DNA of 64,000 bases from a virus. The stretch is from positions 1 to 64,000 of IMG/VR virus record IMGVR_UViG_3300048837_000795; one strand, written 5' to 3'. Position 1 is the first letter of the stretch, and each line of letters opens with the position of its first letter. The notes below the pieces were generated by a model. That model was given only the letters and a program-made list of their open reading frames with translations. It made no database searches and had not been told where the DNA came from. Below are positions 37,514-46,771 of the stretch, one piece after another. Both the position numbers and the translations under genes were made by a program.

Positions 37514-38284
37514 TCACACCCCAAACGCCGCGCGAGTCTGCTGGAAGAGATTGTCGATCGCGGCCAACGGCACCGCTGCGGCGGACACAAAACACAGCCC
37601 GGCATAACCGTTGAACGCCGCGGCTGCGCTGATTCCGCCCACCAGCAACGCAGCGGATGAGTCCTTGATACTGGCCGGCACGCCAGCCACAACAGTGGTT
37701 CGAACCCCGTTGCAGGAGACCGACAACTGGCTTGACGGGATAAACCGCCCGACCGTAAAGCTCCACGCTCCCTCCGCCACGCAGCCGGCCGCGGAGGACG
37801 CAAACACCGCCGCGCCGGCGGTGCCGTCTGGCGAAACGCCCATGATCGCCTCGCCCGTGGTTGCTACTTGCAGCGAGTAGCTGCGCTGGTCGCCGGACGC
37901 GTCCCATTTCGACATAGCTACCTGCGCAGCCAGCAAGCTGTTATGTTTGAACCACCCCCCCAGGGTCAGCGTTCCGGTAATATCCAGCCCGGCATCATCC
38001 GCCCGTGAGAAATACTGCGTGGTGCCGTTCATGCTGGCGTAGGGTACCAGCCCCTCCGTGCTGCGCGGCGCGCCGCCGTTATTAGTCAGGGTCCTGCCCT
38101 GCCCCGACAGGTCGATGGCGTTGCCCGATTCGTTGATCGAGGAAAACGACCAGAGCGCGCGCAGGCCCGGCAGCATGAGCATGGTCGGGATTGCATTTGC
38201 AATGGCGAACTGCGGCTCGTTGCGGCCCTGAAAATCAATTGACATCAAGTTGGCCAGCTCGGCGTTATGTTTTTGGGTTGTCAT
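37514..38284 (-). CDS. LamG-like (concanavalin fold) tail protein, 256 aa
   Basis: The start at 38284 overlaps the upstream stop as ATGA; the frame to 38488 is not used. After a helical head, a jelly-roll lectin domain is visible (GTLTLGGWFKHNSLLAAQVA, SYSLQVATTGEAIMGVSPDG, AWSFTVGRF). It probably decorates the tail tip and binds host sugars. Two other LamG proteins lie at 53.0-54.7 and 57.7-58.5 kb. Confidence 0.7.
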   Translation of the reverse strand: MTTQKHNAELANLMSIDFQGRNEPQFAIANAIPTMLMLPGLRALWSFSSINESGNAIDLSGQGRTLTNNGGAPRSTEGLVPYASMNGTTQYFSRADDAGLDITGTLTLGGWFKHNSLLAAQVAMSKWDASGDQRSYSLQVATTGEAIMGVSPDGTAGAAVFASSAAGCVAEGAWSFTVGRFIPSSQLSVSCNGVRTTVVAGVPASIKDSSAALLVGGISAAAAFNGYAGLCFVSAAAVPLAAIDNLFQQTRAAFGV

Positions 38285-39423
38285 GCAGCACCTCCACCCA
38301 GACCCAACTGCGCCAATATCTGCGGCAGCCGGCGCACCTTGCCGCCGTTGATCGATATACCGTAGGGCGCGGTGAAATTGACCGATTCGATAAAGACGCT
38401 GCGCGGATCGCGGCGCAGCTTCGCGCCCGAGGCGCTGCCGGGTAGGAAGTCGGGGTAAAACAGCCACTGGCCGGGCCGCACGTTCCACGGATTGACCACG
38501 TCGCCGTGATAAACGCTCAGCAGGCTTTCCGCCAGGCTGTATTCGTAGGCATACGTGGTCGGAGCCGGCGCGTAGACCGGCTCGCGGTTCTCGTAGACCC
38601 CAAAGGTATAGCGGTTGTAAGCAACGTCGCCCAGCGCTACCAATCCCTTGATCACATCCAGCCCCATACGGTCGTTGTTTTCAAGCAGCGGCACGAGGAT
38701 GGTATTACTGGCAATCGAGCGGGCATTGACTGCCAGCCAGCCGTTTGGCTCGGCATTCAGCACGGCCAGAATCTTGTCACTCAGCGCCCCGGTGCCGGTC
38801 GCGGCCGAGTTATAAACCGCCTTTTTGAGGATTTCACCATAGCCGGCGCATTTGACGGTCACCGACGCCACGCCGCCTTCCAGCGACAGCGTCTCGGTGG
38901 TTTCCGGCCAGGCGTTCTCTTCCAGGAAGGTCGCCACAATATTGGCGACAGTCGCCGCGGCGCTCGCCGCATCAACGTTTGAGGTCGAGTAGACCCCGCC
39001 CATAATGCCGTACAGCGCCTGTGAGTCGAGCTGATTGGTAAAGGCGGGCTTTTCGCCGGCGGCAACGGGAGCCGGCGTCACGGTCGTGTTGATTGTGGTG
39101 TAGAGCATGCGCAGATGGTTGACGATATCCAGCACCGGTCCGCGCTCGACAGAACGCCCGCCAATGGTCAGCGCCACCGCGTTGACAAAACCCTGCCATA
39201 CCACCGCGCCGGCTTCGTCCCGCGTGGTTACTTCGCGCATCAGCCCGTTCTCGTACCAATCCTCCAGGTAACCCAGCGGTCCGGTCAGGCTGAAATTGGC
39301 GCTTTTGAACCCGCCAAACACCTCGCTGGCGTGGTCGTAGCCGGTGACAATATCCGCCAGCGTTTCCAGCGGAGCCGCGCCCTTTAAGCGCGGCTCGCTC
39401 ACGTCGATCGATATACCTATCAT
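38281..39423 (-). CDS. Tail-tip (baseplate hub-like) protein, 380 aa
   Basis: Position after the tape measure and distal-tail-like genes, plus NFSLTGPLGYLEDWYENGLM, an EVTTRDEAGAVVWQGFV stretch and a C-terminal LRRDPRSVFIESVNFTAPYG, fit the hub/Tal family of siphovirus tails. No enzymatic motif is seen. It overlaps neighbours by 4 bp. Confidence 0.6.
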   Translation of the reverse strand: MIGISIDVSEPRLKGAAPLETLADIVTGYDHASEVFGGFKSANFSLTGPLGYLEDWYENGLMREVTTRDEAGAVVWQGFVNAVALTIGGRSVERGPVLDIVNHLRMLYTTINTTVTPAPVAAGEKPAFTNQLDSQALYGIMGGVYSTSNVDAASAAATVANIVATFLEENAWPETTETLSLEGGVASVTVKCAGYGEILKKAVYNSAATGTGALSDKILAVLNAEPNGWLAVNARSIASNTILVPLLENNDRMGLDVIKGLVALGDVAYNRYTFGVYENREPVYAPAPTTYAYEYSLAESLLSVYHGDVVNPWNVRPGQWLFYPDFLPGSASGAKLRRDPRSVFIESVNFTAPYGISINGGKVRRLPQILAQLGLGGGAA

Positions 39424-41918
39424 GAGTCGCCTCGCATGGACAAATAACGGAAGACCGCCTCGGTCTCCAGCTTGATCACCTGCGACGGCGAGGGCCAGGT
39501 TTCCAGGATCTGGATGCCAATCAATTGATCTTTATTGGGCGCCAGAGACAGCGGAGCCACGGTCACCGCCGAAAAGCCGCCGTCGGCAATCACCCCGCCA
39601 GTCGTGTCCAACACGCCGAATGTGCGGTGCATGCGCCGCGGGTAAATCGCGTCAACCAGGGCGTGTTTGGTATTGCTGATCTCGCTGACCGTGCCGGCCG
39701 GGGTTATCTCTACCACCGACTCGTCGATCGGGATCAGGATCAGGTCGTAAAGCCGCACAACGCTGCCACTAGACCCCGCTGCGCCGTCCAGCCGGATATG
39801 GAATTGGATTTCATCTATCGTTATGGCGCTGCCAATCTCCAGGCTGGGTATCTGCACCTTGCCCAGGTCGAGCAGGCTAAACTGGGTAGCGTGCACCAGG
39901 TTGATATACGCCTTCGGCCCGGCCACCTGTGATGTCGAAACGGTGAGCAGCCTGGCCGAAACGGTGCTGACGGCGCCGGCGGTCTGCTTGACCCGCAGGA
40001 AGGCCCGGAACACTCCCTTGTAGTGGTTGGCCAGCGGCGCGGTCATCTTGATATAAAACGTGGCCGTCGGGTTGATCACCGGAACGGTCCACTGCACCGC
40101 GCGCCCGGTCGGGGCTGCTCCGTCAGTAACCCATGCCTGGGAGGCCACAAATGAGGCGAACATGCTAATCTCGGAATTGTCCTGGATATCCGACAGGTTG
40201 ATATAGGGCGTGAAGCGCGTTCCTCGAGACAGTGTACGCGACCACAAGATAAAGCGCCTGTTGAGTCCCCCAACGCTCATCATTGAAAAGCGGTGCCGCA
40301 GTAGAGCGCGGATATCGCCGCCAACCAGCCCGCCGCGCACGTTGACGGACGGCCAGCTGGCCGCGTAGATCTCCCGGTTTTGCTGGCGCGGAACCGGAAC
40401 GCCGCCGGTCACCGCTGTGACCCGCAGGCGTACCCAGTAGCCGTACGCGCCGTTGATAGTAATCTTGCCCCAGTCGCTGGGAGCCTCCCAGGCCATCCCG
40501 CACACACCCGCGCCGCCCAACTGGCCCTCGGTGGTCGGCGCGCTCGAGAGGCGCGTCTCGTCTTCGTAAGCCGCGATCTGCGTCCAGGTGGCCGGCGAGT
40601 ATTCCAGCACCATCGCCAGGTAGCCCGTGCCGGCCTGCACCAGATCAAAGACCAGCGAGCGGAACGTGCCGCTGATCACCGCCGCGTCATCCACGCCGAA
40701 ATAGATGCAGTCATTCACGGCCGGCGCGGCCGGCAGCAAATTGACCGGTTTGGCCGCGCCCAGCAAATTGGCCGAGAAAGTGCCGGCCGAGTCGTCGTAA
40801 TGATAAATATCCGAGATCTGGCCCTGCTGCGCCTGGCCAAAGTAGGACTCGCGCTCACATATCTCTGTCCGCCCGAGCGTTACCGCTGTTTCCCGGCGCA
40901 GCACCACGTAATCAAAGCGCGCCTCCTGACCGTTGGTATTGGGACATTGCAGCACCAGGCCGATGGTATTGCAGCCAGGTGGGACGGAAATGCGCTGGCT
41001 GAGCGTGCGGAAAGGGACGGTCGCAACGTCCGGGATTGGGGTAGGAGAAAGCGAATTGATCGGAATGATATCCCCGCCAGATGTGATGTTGGCGACTCGG
41101 AAACGCGGCGCGTCGACAAAGCTGGGTGACAGCGTCCGGCTGGCGTAGAAAAATAAGCGGTAATTGGCCCCGGCCGTGACGGCAATATTCTGCTGGATGT
41201 TTGTGTTGCGGTTTGGCCCGGCCGTCAGCAAGGCCCGCTTTGTTCCGTGCGGTCCGCCCGCCTCGGATACGATGGACCCGTCGCTGGCCGTCTCTGTCCA
41301 GTTGGCAAACACATCCGCCCCACCCCCGCCGGCCGTCTCGAATGAGCCGTTCAGCACCAGATTCGCCCCGTAGGTGTAGGCCGCGCCATTGGCCGACAAT
41401 GGCAAACATGCGCCCACGTCCGGAATCTCGGACAGCCAGTGCCCGCGCTCAAGGCTAAGTGGCCAGTCACTCATCATGGGCAGCGGGCCGCCAAATTCCG
41501 GGGCATACGGGTCGCCGTCGGACGGCGCGCGGTAATCGTGGATGATGGCATAGCGGCTGTATGTTTCGCGGCTGGAACGCGCCTCGATCCACACCGGGCC
41601 ATACAGCGCCGGATCTGTCCAGTAGCCGCGCCCCTGCTCGAGTAGCGCCCGCAGCGCCCGTGTATCCTCGATGACCGCCTCCTGGGTCAGTCCGTTCACA
41701 TCCAGGGTCAGCGCTTCGATCACCGTCGCCCATCTGCGCATGACCATTCTCCGCCCATCAGCCAGCGGCGAGTCGCTCCATACCCCGCCGCCTTTTGGTT
41801 CGGCAATAGCCGGACGCATGCTGTTCAAGTGAAAGCCGTGCTCGCCCGCGAGTTTGATCAGATTGATAGACGTTGTGCCGTCCGTAATTTTGAGTATTGC
41901 GTAATTGAGCTCTGGCAT
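39420..41918 (-). CDS. Distal-tail-like protein with carbohydrate-binding insert, 832 aa
   Basis: The N terminus (AILKITDGTTSINLIKLA) and early ALTLDVNGLTQEAVIEDTRA resemble distal tail (Dit-like) proteins. A CBM-type module starts with NLVLNGSFETAGGG and continues through beta strands. Several further beta-sandwich segments follow. Such evolved Dit proteins carry sugar-binding inserts that help host recognition. A motif A element lies 9 bp upstream of the start. Confidence 0.65.
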   Translation of the reverse strand: MPELNYAILKITDGTTSINLIKLAGEHGFHLNSMRPAIAEPKGGGVWSDSPLADGRRMVMRRWATVIEALTLDVNGLTQEAVIEDTRALRALLEQGRGYWTDPALYGPVWIEARSSRETYSRYAIIHDYRAPSDGDPYAPEFGGPLPMMSDWPLSLERGHWLSEIPDVGACLPLSANGAAYTYGANLVLNGSFETAGGGGADVFANWTETASDGSIVSEAGGPHGTKRALLTAGPNRNTNIQQNIAVTAGANYRLFFYASRTLSPSFVDAPRFRVANITSGGDIIPINSLSPTPIPDVATVPFRTLSQRISVPPGCNTIGLVLQCPNTNGQEARFDYVVLRRETAVTLGRTEICERESYFGQAQQGQISDIYHYDDSAGTFSANLLGAAKPVNLLPAAPAVNDCIYFGVDDAAVISGTFRSLVFDLVQAGTGYLAMVLEYSPATWTQIAAYEDETRLSSAPTTEGQLGGAGVCGMAWEAPSDWGKITINGAYGYWVRLRVTAVTGGVPVPRQQNREIYAASWPSVNVRGGLVGGDIRALLRHRFSMMSVGGLNRRFILWSRTLSRGTRFTPYINLSDIQDNSEISMFASFVASQAWVTDGAAPTGRAVQWTVPVINPTATFYIKMTAPLANHYKGVFRAFLRVKQTAGAVSTVSARLLTVSTSQVAGPKAYINLVHATQFSLLDLGKVQIPSLEIGSAITIDEIQFHIRLDGAAGSSGSVVRLYDLILIPIDESVVEITPAGTVSEISNTKHALVDAIYPRRMHRTFGVLDTTGGVIADGGFSAVTVAPLSLAPNKDQLIGIQILETWPSPSQVIKLETEAVFRYLSMRGDS

Positions 41919-41926
41919 TTGTTGCC

Positions 41927-41947
41927 CCTATAGAATTATTTAAATAA
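41927..41947 (-). promoter_or_regulatory. Motif A copy 7
   Basis: Minus strand TTATTTAAATAA, TT, CTATAGG; GGGGC and the ATG at 41918 follow at once, so it would start a nearly leaderless tail-tip transcript. Confidence 0.65.
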
Positions 41948-41958
41948 CCGCAAAGGAT

Positions 41959-44343
41959 TTATGCCTTTACTGCCCTGGCCACGACCTGCTCGATGCGTGC
42001 CTCAAGCACGGAGAAATCGAGGGCGCTGTTGATGTTATTGCCGCCAAAGTTGAAGGCGTTGTTGATGGTGGTCGAGCGCGTCATCGCCGGGGTGGAAGGC
42101 ATGGAGCTGAATGAGCCTGCACTGCCGCGCACACCCGCGCCCTGACTGCCCGCGCCTGGGGATTTGGCATTGTGTACCACCACGCCGTCTACCAGGTAGG
42201 TATGGTCGGGATGGTCGACTTCGATGTTATAGATATCAAACTCGCCCGGGTAGGCTTCTACAAACGCGACAAAGGCCGGCGTTTTGGAAACCAGCATCTC
42301 GCCGGGCGCAAGATCGCATGCTTCGACCCAGCCGCGGGCAAATGTTTTAAATCTGTGATTGGGTGAGCAGTGATACTGCCGTCCGTCATCGATATACACG
42401 CTGACCAGGTCGCTGCGCACCGAATGGATGGTCTTTGCCACCAGCGCCGCGACTTGCTCGCCGTCATCGCGCATCAACAAAACTTTGTCGCCCACGCGCA
42501 GATCAGCAATCATGGTCATGCCGCCCGGCACATTGACCGGGGTTGACGCCACAAAGCAGGTGCCAGGCGGGTCAGATGCCGGGCCTGAGCGCGCGCCGTT
42601 GATCAGCCGCACCAAATTGTTAAACCACTTGGTCAGGTCCTGGAGTTTGCCCGACGCCCACTCGAAGGCCCGCCCTAAAACGTCGCGGATGGTTTTGGCG
42701 GCGTCCTCGATCAGCGGGCCAAATGTCTGCGAGAGCCAGTCGCCAAACCCGGTCAGCAGCGGGAACAGGGTCTCGCTGATAAACTTCCACACTTCGGTCA
42801 GCGCGGGTAACAGCGTCTCGGTCCAGACCTTACCCAATTCCTCCAGCGCCAGGCCAAACACCGCGCCGAGGAAATCGGTAAACGACTGGAAAAACGGGAA
42901 CAGCACCGTGGTCATCCATGTCCACACACGCTGGATTGCCGGCAGCAGCGTATCTTCCCAGAAGGCCCTGAGTGACTCGATAGCCAGCGGAATATTGGTC
43001 GCCAGCCAGTCCCACATGGTTTGGAAGAGCGGGAAGAGGTTGGCCTGGATCCACTCCCACACCGACATAATCGCCGGCAGTAATGTCTCTTCCCAGAAGC
43101 CTTTCAAAATCTCGATGGCCGCCGGCACGTTGACCGCCAGCCAGTTCCACAGCTGCTGTAAGGCCGGCCTTACCGTACCCTCCCAGAACTGGGTCAGGGC
43201 GTCGCGCATGCCCAAAAAGTTGTTTTCCCAGGCGTAGGCCAGCGCGGCCACGACCGCGGCGACCAGCAGCAGCACGCCGATCAGCGGCGCGGCAGCGGTG
43301 ACCATCGCTACGATCGCCGGGATGGCCGCGGCGATGGTGGTATAGGCCCATACTGCCACAGCCACGGCAATGGCCGCCAGCACCCCCACAATAATAGGCT
43401 TATTGGCCATCAGCCAGTTGAATCCGGCCTGGAGGATATTAAAGGCGATGGGCATGGCGGTAATAATCACGTTGGCAATGCGCGAGATAAGGCCGGCGAT
43501 TTGCGGCAATATCTCGCGCACCTTCGGCAGCGCTTTGCGGGCCAGCTCCATAAAACGTTTGGCCAGGTCCATCACTGCCGGCATAAGTTCTTTGCCAAGC
43601 TGCACAAACAGGCCCTGCCCGGCCATCTTCAAAAACTCAAGCTGTTTCTGCAGCTCGATCGACCCGTCAACAGTATCCCCGCTCAGCGACAGGCCCAATT
43701 CTTTGGCCATCGCGTCAGCCTCGGCAAAGCCGTCGGTGGTCAGCGCGCCTAACGTGTCGGTCAAATCTTTGCCCGACTTGCCAAACAGCTCAACCATCAG
43801 CTTGGTCTTTTCCAGCCCGTCCGGCATGAGCGCCAGTTTATCGGCCACGGCGGTGATGATATCGGTCGACGGTAGTATGTTGCCGTTCGCGTCGCGGAAA
43901 GCAATGCCCAGCTTATCCATTACCGCCCCGGTTGCGCCCAGCTCGCCCTTGCTGTCGACCAGCCCGCGGGTAAGGAAGGCCATCTGCCCGGTAATGCCCT
44001 CGACATTGCCGCCCACGCGCTGGATTGCCACGGCCAGCGCCGACGACTCTTCGGCCGACGTGCCCAGCACATCGCCAATGCTGTCGACCGTGCCGGCCCA
44101 GCCCATCATGGCCGGGATCGCCGCGAGCGCCGCGCCGGCCAGCGTGCCGACCGCCGCGGCGGCAGCGCCTAACGCCCCCATCACCACCGCCCCACCCACG
44201 CGGGACAAACCTTCGGTCATACGCGCGCCCGCGCTCTCAGTCTCATCCTTGCCGGTCTTTGTCGCGGCTAAGTATTCCCGCATACCAGCCAGGAAGTCCG
44301 CGTTTTTGAAAATAGCCTCAAGGCCGATCTGCTCTAAACCCAT
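41959..44343 (-). CDS. Tail tape measure protein with internal Hint domain, 794 aa
   Basis: The N-terminal third is Ala/Gly-rich helical (LSRVGGAVVMGALGAAAAAV). Central hydrophobic helices (IIVGVLAAIAVAVAVWAYTT, LIGVLLLVAAVVAALAYAW) are typical of tape measures. Trp-rich repeats (TLLPAIQRVWTWMTTVLFPF and relatives) follow. From Cys596 to Asn725 lies a Hint/intein-like domain. A short Ser/Asn-rich tail ends the protein. It sets tail length and aids DNA ejection. Start follows AAAGGACGGTAATC. Confidence 0.85.
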   Translation of the reverse strand: MGLEQIGLEAIFKNADFLAGMREYLAATKTGKDETESAGARMTEGLSRVGGAVVMGALGAAAAAVGTLAGAALAAIPAMMGWAGTVDSIGDVLGTSAEESSALAVAIQRVGGNVEGITGQMAFLTRGLVDSKGELGATGAVMDKLGIAFRDANGNILPSTDIITAVADKLALMPDGLEKTKLMVELFGKSGKDLTDTLGALTTDGFAEADAMAKELGLSLSGDTVDGSIELQKQLEFLKMAGQGLFVQLGKELMPAVMDLAKRFMELARKALPKVREILPQIAGLISRIANVIITAMPIAFNILQAGFNWLMANKPIIVGVLAAIAVAVAVWAYTTIAAAIPAIVAMVTAAAPLIGVLLLVAAVVAALAYAWENNFLGMRDALTQFWEGTVRPALQQLWNWLAVNVPAAIEILKGFWEETLLPAIMSVWEWIQANLFPLFQTMWDWLATNIPLAIESLRAFWEDTLLPAIQRVWTWMTTVLFPFFQSFTDFLGAVFGLALEELGKVWTETLLPALTEVWKFISETLFPLLTGFGDWLSQTFGPLIEDAAKTIRDVLGRAFEWASGKLQDLTKWFNNLVRLINGARSGPASDPPGTCFVASTPVNVPGGMTMIADLRVGDKVLLMRDDGEQVAALVAKTIHSVRSDLVSVYIDDGRQYHCSPNHRFKTFARGWVEACDLAPGEMLVSKTPAFVAFVEAYPGEFDIYNIEVDHPDHTYLVDGVVVHNAKSPGAGSQGAGVRGSAGSFSSMPSTPAMTRSTTINNAFNFGGNNINSALDFSVLEARIEQVVARAVKA
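42169..42558 (-). other. Hint (intein-like / BIL) domain inside the tape measure protein
   Basis: 130 residues. They begin with CFVASTPVNVPGGM (N1 Cys), carry HCSPNHRF (TxxH-like block B), and end YLVDGVVVHN (His-Asn terminus). The residue after Asn is Ala, not Ser, Thr or Cys, so normal splicing is unlikely. Bacterial intein-like domains of this type cleave or splice weakly. No homing endonuclease is inserted. Confidence 0.75.
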
Positions 44344-44345
44344 GA

Positions 44346-44531
44346 TTACCGTCCTTTCTTACCACGTTTGGATGTGGCCTCTTCCGACTTGCGCTCCTGT
44401 TCCTGCGCTTCCCAGCTGCGCATCCTGGAAACAGTCGAGGAGTAGGCCATCATTACCGCTAAGTCATCTTCGGGCAGGCACAGATCAAATTCGCTTGGCA
44501 GCCGGTTCCAGTCGTGGCAGGTATCGATCAT
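44346..44531 (-). CDS. Downstream tail assembly chaperone frame (frameshift product part), at least 61 codons
   Basis: This frame is open upstream through the end of the 44566-45168 gene (readable as LKEGDWSYQAYFAM before MIDTCHDW), in the +1 (equivalently -2) frame. That is the usual arrangement of tail chaperone G/GT pairs. WNRLPSEFDLCLPEDD and a basic tail (TSKRGKKGR) fit the T domain. It is probably made mainly as a frameshift extension rather than from its own ATG. Confidence 0.65.
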   Translation of the reverse strand: MIDTCHDWNRLPSEFDLCLPEDDLAVMMAYSSTVSRMRSWEAQEQERKSEEATSKRGKKGR

Positions 44532-44565
44532 GGCGAAATACGCCTGGTAGCTCCAGTCACCTTCT

Positions 44566-45168
44566 TTAAGCGGAAGGCTTAAGACCTTCTGCCGCTTTTT
44601 CCATTTGACGCCGAAACATATCTTGCGCGGCGGCCCGAGCCTCCTCGCTCACGTTGGTTACCGTGGAAGTCACGGAGAAAATCAGCTCGGTAATATCGTC
44701 GGTCGAGCGGATAACCCAGGTACGACCAAACAGCAATAATCGCTCGCCCTCATCCTCGGGGATGGTGATTTTCAGCGCCTTCATGCGCATTTTCCAGCGA
44801 GGGTAATCGTTGGGCTCAGCATCGATGCACAGATAGCACGAGGCCATAAATCGCTCGGTGAAATCGGCCTGGAATGCGGTTTCGGTCTTTTCGTAGGCGT
44901 CCCACATCGCTATGAGTTCCGGCGTGTCGGCGTCTTCGCGGCTGTCCAGCTCGATGCGCTGCACTTCGCCGGCGGCAGTGGTGGCCTCGTAGTACGGCTT
45001 TGTTGGCAGCTCGCGCCCCGCCTCTAGCCACTCCGACTCGACCTGCTGTTGGATGACCTGCTCTTCGAGCGGGTTGAGCGGGAAAAGCTTAAATGTTTCT
45101 TTTTGTGAATTGGTAAAGGCGAATTCTTTCTTCGCCGGTTTTGCCACTTTTGGTTTCGACTGTTTCAT
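44566..45168 (-). CDS. Tail assembly chaperone, 200 aa
   Basis: It lies between tail tube and tape measure genes. It has a basic N terminus, ETFKLFPLNPLEEQVIQQQV, a central helical body and an end at LKPSA, where the overlapping +1 frame takes over. This is the position and size of G-type chaperones. RBS is GGGGAGTATTGGC. Confidence 0.7.
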   Translation of the reverse strand: MKQSKPKVAKPAKKEFAFTNSQKETFKLFPLNPLEEQVIQQQVESEWLEAGRELPTKPYYEATTAAGEVQRIELDSREDADTPELIAMWDAYEKTETAFQADFTERFMASCYLCIDAEPNDYPRWKMRMKALKITIPEDEGERLLLFGRTWVIRSTDDITELIFSVTSTVTNVSEEARAAAQDMFRRQMEKAAEGLKPSA

Positions 45169-45287
45169 GCCAATACTCCCCAGTGTTGGTGTCTTCGCAC
45201 CAGACCATCCAGGAGGCGGGGGAGCGGCGCCTGTTCCCTGGATGATCCGTGCGCAAAGTTTTAATGAACGACTCCCCGACGGTGTTG

Positions 45288-46769
45288 TTAGTTTTCGTTG
45301 ATCTTGAGCAGCAGCCCGGTGCCGCCGTTGGCCTCGCCAACCGCGTAGCAGCTGTTTTCCGTCAGCGCCTTGACCGCGTTCAGCCCGCTGTTGAGCGGGG
45401 TGGTCAGCGCTAACCAGTTAGCCCCACCGTCAATGGTGCGCAGCACGGTGCCGACCGGAGCCGCGGTGTTGGAGGCCATAAACCCAACGAAGTCATTGAC
45501 GTAATCGATATCGCGCACCTGTCCGATGCCCGAGCCTGTCCAACCAGTGATGCCGACCCAGGTCGTGCCGAAATCGTTGGACTGGTAGAGCAGGCCTGTC
45601 GCGGTGCCGACCTGCACGCGCCGGTCGTTGAAGACAAAGACGCAGTTGAGGCCAGGTGTACCGGTCACTACCGCGCCGGCGGTCCAGGTCTCGCCGCCGT
45701 CGCGGGTCACCGCGGTCACGCCAGAAGCTGCCACGGCCACGCCGTATTTTTCGTCGGCAAAATGCACGTGGCTGTATGCGCCGGCAGTGATCACGCCGCT
45801 TTCAACCGCGCGCCAGGTCTCGCCGCCGTCAGTCGATTTGTAGATATAACCAGCCTTGCCGGCCAGCAAAATCATGTCACGCGATAAGGCAAACAGGCAG
45901 CCGCCTGCCGAAGCGCCGTGGCCAGCCGCCGCGCCGCCAATCGATTTCAGCGTCCAGGATGCCCCGGCGTTGTCCGAGTATGCGACCTGACCCTGACCGC
46001 CCGCCGGGCCTTCCTTACCGGCTAAATATCGCCGGCCTGTTTTGCCAATCGGGAAGGCGGTGATGGCCATCGTGTTGATCCCTGCCCCAAACGGGTCCGC
46101 AGCGCCGGCGGCCCAGGTCGCACCGTCCGAGGTGAACAGAATATTGCCGGTGGCGGGTCCTGCCGCGCTGTCAGCCGCGATAACAGCCACGTCGCCAGGA
46201 TCGACCGCCTGGCCGCAGTCGCCCAAACACTGCCCGGCCGCGTCGGCCCAGATATCATTCAGCGACTGGGTTTCGGACAGCGCCACGCGCCCCACCGAAA
46301 CCTCCACCGCCTCGATCAGCGGAGGCCAGGCCTGCACGCTCATGGCGTGGGTAGCGTCGTTGGCCTCATTGTGATGCACGCGGCCTGCGTAGGTGATCGA
46401 GTCGATGTTGATGTGATGCAGCACCTGCGCCCGCTCGTAGTTGAGCGGGTTGCTTTTATTGCTGCAGGTCGACAGCATGATGTACAGCGCGCCGTTGGAG
46501 CAGCGCGCCTTTTCGAGATAGTCGCGGGTTTTCTTGCTCATGCCGGTAATGGTGGTGGTCACCGGCTCAGGCGGGGCTTTGCGCTGTCCGATCACGTCCC
46601 AGCCAGAGCGGTCGGCGCGAAAAGCTTGATTGATTTCAATTTCCCCCTGGGGGGCCTCAATATCATCGACGTCGTGGCAGCCGAGCCATTTGAGCTCAGT
46701 TCCCGGCCCATCGGGCTGGAAGAAAACTGACCCGTCGCCGGAATTGTATACATAATCACCAGTAGGCAT
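45288..46769 (-). CDS. Major tail tube protein fused to a six-bladed Asp-box beta-propeller, 493 aa
   Basis: The N-terminal 180 residues sit at the tail tube position and have tube-like features (KWLGCHDVDDIEAPQGEIEI, VTTTITGMSKKTRDYLEKAR). After it come six Asp boxes (S/T-x-D-x-G-x-T-W type) near residues 213, 265, 312, 355, 397 and 445, such as KSTDGGETWRAV and TRDGGETWTAG. This is a BNR/sialidase or Ycf48-type propeller. No sialidase active-site set is evident, so a binding role is likelier. If every tube subunit carries it, the whole tail is decorated. Confidence 0.75.
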   Translation of the reverse strand: MPTGDYVYNSGDGSVFFQPDGPGTELKWLGCHDVDDIEAPQGEIEINQAFRADRSGWDVIGQRKAPPEPVTTTITGMSKKTRDYLEKARCSNGALYIMLSTCSNKSNPLNYERAQVLHHINIDSITYAGRVHHNEANDATHAMSVQAWPPLIEAVEVSVGRVALSETQSLNDIWADAAGQCLGDCGQAVDPGDVAVIAADSAAGPATGNILFTSDGATWAAGAADPFGAGINTMAITAFPIGKTGRRYLAGKEGPAGGQGQVAYSDNAGASWTLKSIGGAAAGHGASAGGCLFALSRDMILLAGKAGYIYKSTDGGETWRAVESGVITAGAYSHVHFADEKYGVAVAASGVTAVTRDGGETWTAGAVVTGTPGLNCVFVFNDRRVQVGTATGLLYQSNDFGTTWVGITGWTGSGIGQVRDIDYVNDFVGFMASNTAAPVGTVLRTIDGGANWLALTTPLNSGLNAVKALTENSCYAVGEANGGTGLLLKINEN

Positions 46770-46771
46770 TT

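Noticed and set aside
43370-44569. 399-codon plus-strand frame opposite the tape measure gene
   Set aside because: Ser/Pro-rich antisense shadow caused by GC-rich third positions; no RBS.
45089-45340. 83-codon minus-strand frame between tail tube and chaperone genes
   Set aside because: Overlaps both genes, lacks an RBS; the gap instead holds the chaperone RBS.
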